Shown here one piece after another: positions 1 to 6,210 of a stretch of DNA of 13,659 nt; the stretch's first letter is position 1; each line of letters opens with the position of its first letter. The translations under genes and the position numbers were made by a program. Below the pieces are notes generated by a model, which was given only the letters and a program-made list of their open reading frames with translations, had not been told where the DNA came from and searched no databases. The stretch covers positions 1 to 13,659 of the forward strand of contig CAMLKN010000041.1 of NCBI GenBank assembly GCA_946480655.1, written 5' to 3'. The stretch is from an uncultured Devosia sp. GTDB lineage: Bacteria > Pseudomonadota > Alphaproteobacteria > Rhizobiales > Devosiaceae.

Positions 1-218
1 AGGCGCATGCGGTAGTTCTGCAGCTTCTGGAAGAAGTGGCCGGCCTGCCGAGTGGAGAGATCGAAAAAGGTCGACGCGAAGCGCTCGACCGGAACGGCGA
101 TCATGTCGACTTCAAGCCCATAGGTTTCGCCCAAAAGGTCGAGCGCGTCCTGTTCGCTGCAAAGGGATGGACCCTGCTCAGCAACGAAATGGATCGCGAT
201 GTCATCGAACGCTGTCAT
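1..218 (-). CDS. DUF4180-family protein, N-terminal part (cut by window edge)
   Basis: This minus-strand reading frame is open from an ATG at 218 to the left edge and gives the first 72 residues, starting MTAFDDIAIHFV. It carries the pattern I associate with DUF4180: an EQDALDLLGETYG segment (about residues 22-34), then FFDLSTRQAG (51-60) and FQKLQNYR (63-70). The family is small (roughly 110-120 residues), cytoplasmic and of unknown biochemical function, so about 40 residues should lie outside the window. The ribosome binding site is weak, and a TTG six bases upstream is an alternative start. The gene is divergent from the exported-protein gene at 308, with about 90 bp between them. The family call rests on remembered motif similarity; that this is a real gene is well supported by the frame and conserved pattern. 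Confidence 0.72.
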   Translation of the reverse strand, partial: MTAFDDIAIHFVAEQGPSLCSEQDALDLLGETYGLEVDMIAVPVERFASTFFDLSTRQAGHFFQKLQNYRMR

Positions 219-307
219 GCTCAAGCCAATCTGATTGCCGTATTTCCGGCCCAGGCTCCTGCTGATACAAGAGTCTGAGCCGGGGGGCAAAGGCGAGAGA
301 GACTTTG

Positions 308-889
308 ATGCGCAAAGCAATTGGCCTTGTGGCCTTCGTGCTGCTGTCGGTACCGGCGGTGGCCGAACCTTTTCATCACCCCTTTGGCGAATGGCGCGAA
401 TATAATCGCGACTGGCTGGCGGCCTGTCCGGATGTGATCAACGAAGATGCCACCGATTTCTATGGCTATTCCTGCTTTGCCAGCACGGGCAGCCAGGAAC
501 TTAACGGCGCCAACCTGCCGGCCTACAAATTGACGCTGATCCGCAACCGGCTCAATGGCGCGCTGGACCTGGCCATCACGGTGGCACCCGATAGCGGCGA
601 ATATGACCTGGGCCGCCCCATCACCCTGCAATTCGGCGGCGAAGAGGCAATCGCGCTCGACTTCGGCACCGATATCGAAACGCGGTTCAACACGGTCAAC
701 CAGTTTTTCGTTTCCGATCCGGACAATCTCGCCTCCATCATCGCAACGATGAAGGAGCGCAATGCCGTGACGCTCTCGGTCCCGCTCAAGGGGCAGGAGA
801 AGCCGGTGGACACCTGGCTGTCTCTGCGCGGCGTGCTCGCGTCGCTCGACTTCATGGAGACCTATGCCCGCAAGGTGGCGCAGTACTAA
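308..889 (+). CDS. Exported protein of unknown function, weakly IalB-like
   Basis: This is a 193-residue protein with a clear Sec signal peptide: basic MRK, a hydrophobic stretch (residues 5-17) and a probable cleavage site after AVA (19). The mature part starts near EPFHHPFGEW and has cysteines at 40 and 56 that could form a disulfide in the periplasm. The rest looks beta-rich, ending in WLSLRGVLASLDFMETYA. The order of elements (FGEW near the N-terminus, a disulfide pair, strands, then a final L-S-L-x-G-x-x-x-S-L-like helix) recalls the invasion-associated locus B (IalB, PF06776) fold, but the resemblance is weak and I do not assign the function. I chose the ATG at 308, not the TTG at 305, because GAGAGA sits about 8 bases upstream. 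It converges on the radical SAM gene with only 7 bp between the stops and no visible terminator. Confidence 0.8.
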   Translation: MRKAIGLVAFVLLSVPAVAEPFHHPFGEWREYNRDWLAACPDVINEDATDFYGYSCFASTGSQELNGANLPAYKLTLIRNRLNGALDLAITVAPDSGEYDLGRPITLQFGGEEAIALDFGTDIETRFNTVNQFFVSDPDNLASIIATMKERNAVTLSVPLKGQEKPVDTWLSLRGVLASLDFMETYARKVAQY

Positions 890-896
890 GGCTACG

Positions 897-2045
897 CTAG
901 AACAGGCTCATCTGCGGGCTGTCGACTTTGGGCGGGACGAAGAGATCGACCCTGAGGGGCGGGAGCTTCGCGTCGAGGCCATAGCGTTCGCGGGCCTTTT
1001 CGAAGCGCTGGCGCAGCAGCGTGGCATAGGGTCCTTCGCCGGTCATGCGGGTGCCCCAGCGAGAGTCGTAATCCTTGCCCCCGCGCGTGTCGCGCACCAG
1101 CGAAAGCACGTGGCGCACCCGATCGGGGAAGTGCCGGAGCAGCCATTCGCGGAAGACGTCGCGGACCTCGCCGGGCAGGCGCAGCAGGATCATCGAAGCG
1201 CTGATGGCGCCCTGCGCCTTGCCGGCATCAAGGATGCGTTCCAGTTCCATGTCATTGATGGCCGGGATCATTGGCGAGGCGAATATGGCGGTGGGGATGC
1301 CGGCTTCGCTGAGGAGCCTTATGGCCTCCAACCGCCGGGCCGGCGAGGAGGCGCGCGGCTCCATCTTGCGGCTGAGCTTGTGGTCCATCGAGGTGACCGA
1401 GATGGCGACCTTGACCAGATTGAGCTTGGCCAGCTCGGTCAGGATATCGAGATCGCGGATGATCAGCGCCGACTTGGTGGTGATCATCACCGGATGCCGG
1501 GTTTCGAGCATGACTTCGAGGATGCCGCGCGTCAGCTTGTGGGTGCGCTCGGCCGGCTGGTAGGGGTCGGTATTGGTGCCCATGGCAATGGGCTTGGGGC
1601 GATAGGACTTTGCCGAGAGCTCCGCTCGCAACGCCTCTACAGCATTGGTCTTCACATAGATGTCGCGCTCGAAGTCGATCCCTGCGGAATGGCCCAGATA
1701 GGCGTGGGTCGGCCGCGCGAAACAGTATGAGCAGCCATGCTCGCAGCCGCGATAGGCGTTTATCGAACGCTCGAAGCCGATGTCCGGGCTGTCATTGGTG
1801 GTGATGATGGTCTTGGCGCGCTCGACATGCTCGATAGTCTCAAAGACCGGCATGGGTTCGACGCTGCCCCAGCCGTCGTCAAAGCTGTCGCGCTGGTGCG
1901 TTTCGAACCGGCCGGAGCGGTTGGTCTGCGCGCCGCGCCCGCGAATACGCTCCGGCTGCATCAGTTCGCGCCGCGCGAGATCAGCGTCGCGGCTGCGGCT
2001 CAGACGTTCTAGGGCTTCGAAAGAGGGGGCCTGATAGGGGGCCAT
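897..2045 (-). CDS. PA0069-family radical SAM protein (SplB-like, COG1533)
   Basis: This encodes a 382-residue cytoplasmic iron-sulfur enzyme. The radical SAM cluster motif is RGCEHGCSYCF, with cysteines 101, 105 and 108 (CxxxCxxC), which would bind a [4Fe-4S] cluster and S-adenosylmethionine. The following segments ARPTHAYLG, YVKTNA, MGTNTDPYQPAE and ITTKSALIIRD are typical of the COG1533 group related to spore photoproduct lyase. The N-terminal 60 residues are basic and Arg/Gln-rich, as in PA0069-like members, whose substrate is unknown. The frame extends to a TTG at 2090, but the ATG at 2045 is preceded by AGGAG at good spacing and starts MAPYQAPSF, so I use that. The gene stands alone: it converges with the exported-protein gene and is divergent from the efflux transporter. 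DNA photoproduct repair would be over-reading; only the radical SAM chemistry is secure. Confidence 0.93.
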   Translation of the reverse strand: MAPYQAPSFEALERLSRSRDADLARRELMQPERIRGRGAQTNRSGRFETHQRDSFDDGWGSVEPMPVFETIEHVERAKTIITTNDSPDIGFERSINAYRGCEHGCSYCFARPTHAYLGHSAGIDFERDIYVKTNAVEALRAELSAKSYRPKPIAMGTNTDPYQPAERTHKLTRGILEVMLETRHPVMITTKSALIIRDLDILTELAKLNLVKVAISVTSMDHKLSRKMEPRASSPARRLEAIRLLSEAGIPTAIFASPMIPAINDMELERILDAGKAQGAISASMILLRLPGEVRDVFREWLLRHFPDRVRHVLSLVRDTRGGKDYDSRWGTRMTGEGPYATLLRQRFEKARERYGLDAKLPPLRVDLFVPPKVDSPQMSLF

Positions 2046-2099
2046 GGTCCTGTCTCCTGGCTGCGCGGAGGGGAATCGACTTTCCCCCAACGCATGGAA

Positions 2100-2128
2100 A
2101 TGCTATCAGGTTGATGAGAACAGAACAA
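2100..2128 (-). promoter_or_regulatory. Candidate sigma-70 promoter of the radical SAM gene
   Basis: Read on the minus strand, TTGTTC (plus-strand 2123-2128) and TAGCAT (2100-2105) are separated by 17 bases, in the only locally AT-rich stretch upstream of the gene. Transcription would start near 2093, giving a leader of about 48 bases before the ATG at 2045. The match to consensus is moderate (3/6 and 4/6), so this is a candidate only. Confidence 0.3.
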
Positions 2129-2137
2129 GAACATGAA

Positions 2138-2156
2138 AATGCCACCGGGCGGCATT
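2138..2156. repeat. Imperfect 19-bp palindrome, possible operator
   Basis: The sequence AATGCCACCGGGCGGCATT reads as AATGCC, a mismatched pair, CC, a central G, GG, and GGCATT, so 8 of 9 positions pair around the centre. It lies between the candidate radical SAM promoter and the efflux gene, 266 bp before the efflux start. The size fits a dimeric repressor site, but no regulator gene is adjacent. There is no T-run, so it is unlikely to be a terminator. Confidence 0.3.
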
Positions 2157-2322
2157 GCCTCAAATATCGGGATGGTAGGCATGCATTACAAGACTTTACG
2201 GGCGGGTTGTTCGGGCGTAAGAACCGCGCCCCGCCAGGCGTTTTCGCCTCGCTCCAATCCGGCCTTTCGGCGCCTCGTGGCGACGCCGGACCGCCAGACC
2301 ACCAGACCAAAAGTCGGCTGCT

Positions 2323-2335
2323 GACAGTGGCTGTC
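2323..2335. repeat. Short inverted repeat upstream of the efflux gene
   Basis: GACAG, a TGG spacer and CTGTC form a perfect 5-bp inverted repeat 87 bp upstream of the transporter start. It immediately follows a tandem CCAGACCA duplication at 2294-2309. A short repeat of this size can occur by chance; its position in the probable promoter region is the only reason to note it. Confidence 0.2.
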
Positions 2336-2421
2336 GCACAATATTCGGAAAACCCGTGTCGAAAGCGGACGGTCCTCCCCGTCGCATGGGCGACACGCTA
2401 TTCTTCTTGAGGGATTTGAAC

Positions 2422-3906
2422 ATGACAATGGAAGCAACAATGGATGCCGCGCCGGACGTGGCGCCGCATCACCCCGACAATGCCGCGCGCAACAAGCTGG
2501 TCATCGCCATCCTGCTGGTCTCGACCTTCGTGGTGTTTCTCAACGAAACCATCATGAGTGTCGCCATCCCGCACTTGATGGCCGATCTGGGCGTCGCTGC
2601 GAGCGCCGCCCAATGGCTGACCACGGCCTTCCTGTTGACCATGGCCGTGGTGATCCCGATCACCGGCTTCCTGCTGCAGCGGCTCAACACGCGGCCGATC
2701 TTCCTCCTGGCGATCTCGATCTTCACGCTCGGGACGCTGGTCTGCGCCTTGGCGCCGGGTCTTGAACTATTGGTCGCCGGCCGCGTCATCCAGGCGGTGG
2801 GCACCGCCATCATGATGCCGCTGCTCATGACCACGGTCATGACGCTGGTGCCGCCCGAGGCACGCGGCAAGACCATGGGCAATATCTCCATCGTCATGTC
2901 GGTGGCCCCGGCCATTGGCCCGACCATTGGCGGGTTCATCCTCAACAATTTCGACTGGCGCTTCATGTTCTATTTCACCCTGCCCATCGCCATCCTGGCA
3001 CTGGTGCTGGGCGCCACACGCATCCGCAATGTCTCCAATCCGCGCTACGCGCCGCTCGACTACCTGTCGGTGGTGCTCTCGGCGCTGGCCTTTGGCGGAC
3101 TGGTCTATGGCCTCTCCGGTTTCGGCGAGAGCTTCGCTCATCCCGAAGCGCCGACGGCCTTCCCGCTCTGGGTGCCCATCGCCGTCGGCGTGGTGGCCAT
3201 GGCGCTTTTCGTCTGGCGCCAGTTGGGCCTGCAGAGTGAGAACAAGGCCCTGCTCGACCTGCGCGTCTTCCAGTCGCGCAACTATACGGTGTCGGTCTCG
3301 ATGATGCTGGTGGCCATGATGGCGCTGTTCGGCACGGTCATCCTCTTGCCCATCTACACCCAGAACGTGGTCGGTCTCGACACGCTGCAGACCGGTCTCC
3401 TGCTGCTCCCGGGTGGTCTCATCATGGGTCTGCTCGGCCCGGTTGTGGGCCGTCTCTATGACCGCGTTGGTCCGACGGTGCTGGCCGTGCCGGGCGCTAT
3501 CCTGGTCTCGGCGGTGCTCTGGGCGCTGACCATGGTCGGGCAGGATACTGCCCCATGGGCGCTTCTCATTGGCCATGTGGTCCTGAGCGTCGGCCTGGCG
3601 CTGATCTTCACGCCGGTCTTCACCTCGTCCATGGGCTCGGTGCGCATGGAGCTCTATTCGCACGCTTCGGCCGTGCTGGGCTCGATCCAGCAGCTGGCGG
3701 GCGCGGCGGGCATCGCGCTCTTCATCGCGCTGATGACAATCCGGACCGCGGCACTGACCGCCGAGGGTGTCGATCCGGTCGAGGCCCTGGCTGGCGGCAT
3801 CCGCGCGGCCTTCCTCGTGGGCGCCATCATCTCGCTCTTTGCGGTGCTGGCGGCCTTCTTCATCCGCAAGCCCGAAGGCGGCATGCCGGGTCACGGCGGG
3901 CACTGA
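2422..3906 (+). CDS. DHA2-family MFS multidrug efflux transporter (LmrB/EmrB type)
   Basis: This is a 494-residue inner-membrane protein with about 14 predicted hydrophobic helices, the usual size for the DHA2 (drug:proton antiporter, 14-TMS) family. The first helix ends in FLNETIMSVAIPHLM (39-53), the LmrB-like version of the family motif; GRVIQAVGTAIMMP (120-133) and antiporter motif C, APAIGPTIGGFI (162-173), follow. A second-half loop GRLYDRVG matches motif A. The tail is short and Gly/His-rich. Likely role: proton-driven export of hydrophobic drugs; the substrate cannot be read from sequence. The frame opens at a GTG at 2356, but the ATG at 2422 has GAGGG eight bases upstream and begins MTMEATMDA. 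No membrane-fusion partner or TetR/MarR regulator gene is adjacent, so it appears to act as a single-component pump. Transcription ends at the terminator just downstream. Confidence 0.93.
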   Translation: MTMEATMDAAPDVAPHHPDNAARNKLVIAILLVSTFVVFLNETIMSVAIPHLMADLGVAASAAQWLTTAFLLTMAVVIPITGFLLQRLNTRPIFLLAISIFTLGTLVCALAPGLELLVAGRVIQAVGTAIMMPLLMTTVMTLVPPEARGKTMGNISIVMSVAPAIGPTIGGFILNNFDWRFMFYFTLPIAILALVLGATRIRNVSNPRYAPLDYLSVVLSALAFGGLVYGLSGFGESFAHPEAPTAFPLWVPIAVGVVAMALFVWRQLGLQSENKALLDLRVFQSRNYTVSVSMMLVAMMALFGTVILLPIYTQNVVGLDTLQTGLLLLPGGLIMGLLGPVVGRLYDRVGPTVLAVPGAILVSAVLWALTMVGQDTAPWALLIGHVVLSVGLALIFTPVFTSSMGSVRMELYSHASAVLGSIQQLAGAAGIALFIALMTIRTAALTAEGVDPVEALAGGIRAAFLVGAIISLFAVLAAFFIRKPEGGMPGHGGH

Positions 3907-3924
3907 GCCTGCCCAATCAAACAG

Positions 3925-3957
3925 AAAGGGCGCCGTAGCAATCCGGCGCCTTTTTTT
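3925..3957 (+). terminator. Intrinsic terminator of the DHA2 transporter gene
   Basis: A perfect 7-bp GC stem, GGCGCCG (3929-3935) with CGGCGCC (3944-3950), encloses an 8-base loop and is followed directly by seven T residues. AAAG before the stem can extend the pairing into the T-run. It starts about 20 bp after the transporter stop codon. Confidence 0.92.
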
Positions 3958-3991
3958 GTTTCTATCTCTTGTCTTGTCGCGCTTTCGAACC

Positions 3992-4014
3992 GCAAAAGTG
4001 GTGTCCACTTTTGC
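3992..4014. repeat. Perfect palindrome GCAAAAGTGG-TGT-CCACTTTTGC (intergenic element)
   Basis: Perfect 10-bp arms flank a TGT loop. The flanks, CGAAC before and TGAAAACGCTCTAG after, also match what I remember of a motif found in many intergenic regions of Hyphomicrobiales. It lies between the plus-strand terminator and the convergent moaB stop, 10 bases past that stop, so on the minus strand it would form a strong hairpin at the 3' end of the moaB transcript. It could be a dispersed repeat, a 3'-end stabiliser or a weak terminator. There is no long T-run on the minus strand. Confidence 0.65.
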
Positions 4015-4024
4015 TGAAAACGCT

Positions 4025-4561
4025 CTAGCGTTCGTCGAGCCGGGGCATCAGCTCGACGAAATTGCACGGCTTGTGCCGGTAATCGAGCTGGTGGGTGAGA
4101 ATGCCTTCCCAGGCGTCGCGGCAGGCGCCGCGCGAGCCGGGCAGGCAGAAGACGAAAGTGGTGCCGATCAAGCCCGCCGTGGCGCGCGATTGCAGCGACG
4201 AGGTGCCGACGGTCGTCGCCGAATACTGGTGGAACAGCACCGAAAAGCCTTCCATCCGCTTGTCGAACAGCGGCTCGACGGCTTCCGGCGTCACGTCACG
4301 GCCGGAAAATCCGGTGCCGCCCGTGGTGAGGATCACGTCCACCGCCGGGTTGGCGACATAGGCCTGCACGGCGGCGCGAATGAGCTGGATGTCATCGCGC
4401 ACGACCTGCCGCTCGAAGCAGCTGTGGCCATCGGCCTCCAGCAGGGACTTGAGCAGAGCGCCGCCCGTGTCGGTTTCGAGGGTGCGCGTGTCGGACACGG
4501 CGATCACGGCGATGGAAAGCGGCTTGAACGCCCGGTCCTCAAATCTTGCCGTCTTGAACAT
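4025..4561 (-). CDS. moaB: Molybdenum cofactor biosynthesis protein B
   Basis: This 178-residue cytoplasmic protein belongs to the MoaB/Mog family, which binds molybdopterin and in related members adenylylates it before molybdate insertion. Landmarks are AVSDTR (21-26), the molybdopterin-binding loop TTGGTGFSGRDVTPEA (79-94), LQSRATAG (123-130) and LPGSRGACRDAWE (140-152), followed by the MoaB-typical ending HKPCNF. The length fits the family. Its ATG lies 23 bp inside the 3' end of the upstream MFS gene, so translation is probably coupled. It is the last gene of the minus-strand cluster and no other cofactor gene is visible. MoaB versus Mog is decided on the ending and overall pattern; many alphaproteobacteria use this type as their only such protein. 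Confidence 0.94.
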   Translation of the reverse strand: MFKTARFEDRAFKPLSIAVIAVSDTRTLETDTGGALLKSLLEADGHSCFERQVVRDDIQLIRAAVQAYVANPAVDVILTTGGTGFSGRDVTPEAVEPLFDKRMEGFSVLFHQYSATTVGTSSLQSRATAGLIGTTFVFCLPGSRGACRDAWEGILTHQLDYRHKPCNFVELMPRLDER

Positions 4562-5861
4562 CGTGGTCGTCCTCTGCCGTCTCGATCAACTCGTCCGGCA
4601 CGGGCGCCTCGCCGGCCGCCGGAATCGCGTCGGCATCACTATCAGCGCGCGGGTCGAGCGCAAAGGTCTCGGGTGTGACCTGCTTGTCGCCGACAGGCTG
4701 GAAGGGAGCCTTGGAGGCGTCGGGGCTCTTGCGCAGGCGCATGCGCAGATAGGCCGTGCCGGCGAGGGCCCCGTGGAAGGTGGCGGTGACGACGAACAGG
4801 CCGACCGGGTTCCAGGCCCCCATGATGAGTGAGGCGACGGCCGGACCGATGGCGAGGCCGACGCCCAGGATCAGCAGCATGCCACCGGCAATCTTGGCGA
4901 AGTCGCCGTCGCGGGCAAAGTCATTGGCATGGGCCACGGCCACGGCGTAGATCGGGTTGGCGGCGAACCCATAGGCGGCAAAGAGCACATACATGCCCCA
5001 GCCGGCGGATGGATTGATGAGGGCGGTGAGCGCCCCGACCAGCGCCGCAAAGCCGGACAGGCCGATCAGCACGAGGCGCCGGTCGATGCGGTCGGAGAGG
5101 CGACCGAACGGCACCTGAGCCACGGCGCCCAGGATGGCAGCGACGGCGAAGAGCAGGGCAATGCCGCTCGCGTCGAGTCCCTGTTCATAGCCATAGACCG
5201 GGGCCAGTGTACCGAAGGCGCCATTGGCCATGCCGCAGGAAAAGGCCGCGATCGCGGCCACGGGTGAGGTGCGGTAGAGGAGGCCAATATCAAGCCGGGC
5301 CGACTGCAGGGGCTTGGGCTGCGGGCTGGAGGTGAGTGCGGTCGGCAACACTGCACAGATGAAGCTGATGGCACCGATGATGAAGGGGATATAGCCGGCC
5401 GTGCCGGTGACCGACATGGCGATCTGCCCCAGCGTCGAGGCGGCCATGTTGATGGTCACGTAGATGGAGAAGATGGTTCCGCGGCTCCGGTTGTCCGCGA
5501 CCTCATTGAGCCAGCTTTCGACGATCATGGCCGCCCCGGCAAAGCAGAAGCCGGAAAGGGCACGCAGCACGATCCAGCTGATATCGTTGATCCACATGAG
5601 GTTGAGCAGGATGGTGATGGTGCCGATGGCCGCCATGACCGAGAAGGCCCGGATATGGCCGACCTTGCGCACAACGAAGGGCACGAAGAGTGAGCCGGCG
5701 ACAAAGCCGACCGACCAGCCAGTACCGATCAGGCCGAGCGCCAGGAGCGAGAAGTCTTCCTCGGCGCCGCGTACGGATAGCAGCAGGCCCTGCAGCCCGC
5801 CGCCGAACATGAGGAGGGCGGAACCCAGGAAGAGGGCATAGATCTTGATGACGGAAGCCAT
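4539..5861 (-). CDS. MFS transporter, YcaD-like, with long C-terminal tail
   Basis: This is a 440-residue inner-membrane protein with about 12 predicted helices over residues 1-375, then a hydrophilic acidic tail of roughly 60 residues (from RMRLRKSPDASK to VQDGKI) that should be cytoplasmic. The helix 2-3 loop FVVRKVGHIRAF and the helix 8-9 loop GRLSDRIDRRLVL are the two MFS motif A positions. The segments SGFCFAGAAMIVESWLNE and NRSRGTIFSIYVTINM are typical of the YcaD-like subgroup, whose substrate is unknown. The ATG at 5861 has GAGG a few bases upstream. It follows the small hypothetical gene after 112 bp and overlaps moaB by 23 bp. A link with molybdenum cofactor metabolism is possible from the coupling but not shown. 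Confidence 0.88.
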   Translation of the reverse strand: MASVIKIYALFLGSALLMFGGGLQGLLLSVRGAEEDFSLLALGLIGTGWSVGFVAGSLFVPFVVRKVGHIRAFSVMAAIGTITILLNLMWINDISWIVLRALSGFCFAGAAMIVESWLNEVADNRSRGTIFSIYVTINMAASTLGQIAMSVTGTAGYIPFIIGAISFICAVLPTALTSSPQPKPLQSARLDIGLLYRTSPVAAIAAFSCGMANGAFGTLAPVYGYEQGLDASGIALLFAVAAILGAVAQVPFGRLSDRIDRRLVLIGLSGFAALVGALTALINPSAGWGMYVLFAAYGFAANPIYAVAVAHANDFARDGDFAKIAGGMLLILGVGLAIGPAVASLIMGAWNPVGLFVVTATFHGALAGTAYLRMRLRKSPDASKAPFQPVGDKQVTPETFALDPRADSDADAIPAAGEAPVPDELIETAEDDHDVQDGKI

Positions 5862-5921
5862 GACGCCTCGGGCCTTCGCTGGTAGTCGAAACGTTGCAAA
5901 TCACTCGAACGCGACCATAAC

Positions 5922-5973
5922 GCGGCAGCGCGGAAATGGGAGACGGAAATTGCGCGCGGAGGGGCGCTGCCGC
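5922..5973 (-). repeat. Perfect 10-bp inverted repeat after the small hypothetical gene
   Basis: GCGGCAGCGC (5922-5931) and GCGCTGCCGC (5964-5973) are exact reverse complements separated by 32 bases. On the minus strand the structure begins at the base right after the TGA of the small hypothetical gene and lies between that gene and the MFS gene. A GC-rich stem with no T-run does not fit a standard intrinsic terminator. It may stabilise the upstream mRNA end, attenuate read-through into the MFS gene, or be an operator with widely spaced half sites. Confidence 0.5.
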
Positions 5974-6210
5974 TCAGCTGTCTTCCTCTGGCCAGCCCAG
6001 ACTGGCATAGGCTGCAGCCATGGCCTCGGACGCGTTCGGATAAAGGCCTGACTGGCGGGCGGGGGTCCAGTAGTCGCCCGTGTCGGGCGTATGGCCTATG
6101 GCATATTCGACGAACCGCGCGGAGCCGTCGGGCCGGCGGATGATCTGCACCATCCTGTGGCCGGAGGGATGGGAGAGGCTTTGGATGACCTCACCGTCCG
6201 GGTGGTGCAT
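5974..6210 (-). CDS. Small conserved hypothetical protein (78 aa)
   Basis: I do not recognise a named domain in this 78-residue protein. It starts [10 protein letters not shown] and includes MVQIIRRPDGSARFVEYA, a tryptophan-containing DTGDYWTPARQSGLYP and an alanine-rich C-terminal helix (SEAMAAAYASLGW). No signal peptide or membrane helix is visible, so it should be a small soluble protein. The start overlaps the 3' end of the uracil-DNA glycosylase gene by 20 bp, and GGGA lies seven bases before the ATG at 6210; a TTG at 6216 is a less likely start. The overlap and conventional composition make it a credible gene, probably co-translated with the glycosylase. Function unknown. Confidence 0.75.
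   Translation of the reverse strand: MHHPDGEVIQSLSHPSGHRMVQIIRRPDGSARFVEYAIGHTPDTGDYWTPARQSGLYPNASEAMAAAYASLGWPEEDS

Larger units (their letters stand above)
2046..2421. other. Gene-free divergent region between radical SAM and MFS genes
   Basis: These 376 bp lie between two divergent genes. The short open frames here have no ribosome binding sites or recognisable protein composition, and I accept none as a gene. The region holds a candidate minus-strand promoter (2100-2128), an imperfect 19-bp palindrome (2138-2156), a tandem copy of the 8-mer CCAGACCA (2294-2309) and a short inverted repeat GACAG-TGG-CTGTC (2323-2335). The transporter's ribosome binding site GAGGG is at 2409-2413. No convincing plus-strand promoter stands out. 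Its length suggests regulatory content or a long leader. Confidence 0.5.

Noticed and set aside
235..269. TTGCCG and GATACA as a promoter for the exported protein
   Set aside because: The spacing is 23 bases, too long for a sigma-70 promoter, and no better pair is visible.
36..278. An 80-codon plus-strand frame at the left edge
   Set aside because: It is antisense to the partial DUF4180 frame, which carries a recognisable family pattern.
864..1730. A 288-codon plus-strand frame opposite the radical SAM gene
   Set aside because: It shadows a gene with an intact CxxxCxxC cluster motif and has no ribosome binding site or domain signal.
2111..2410. A 99-codon plus-strand frame in the gene-free region
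   Set aside because: No ribosome binding site, no domain, atypical composition, and overlapping open frames on the other strand of the same quality.
2767..4008. A 413-codon minus-strand frame opposite the DHA2 transporter
   Set aside because: The composition is Arg/His/Asp/Gln-rich as expected for an antisense shadow of a membrane protein gene. It also crosses the transporter's terminator.
3767..4678. A 303-codon plus-strand frame spanning the end of the DHA2 gene, the terminator and moaB
   Set aside because: It runs through an intrinsic terminator and is antisense to moaB, whose motifs are complete.
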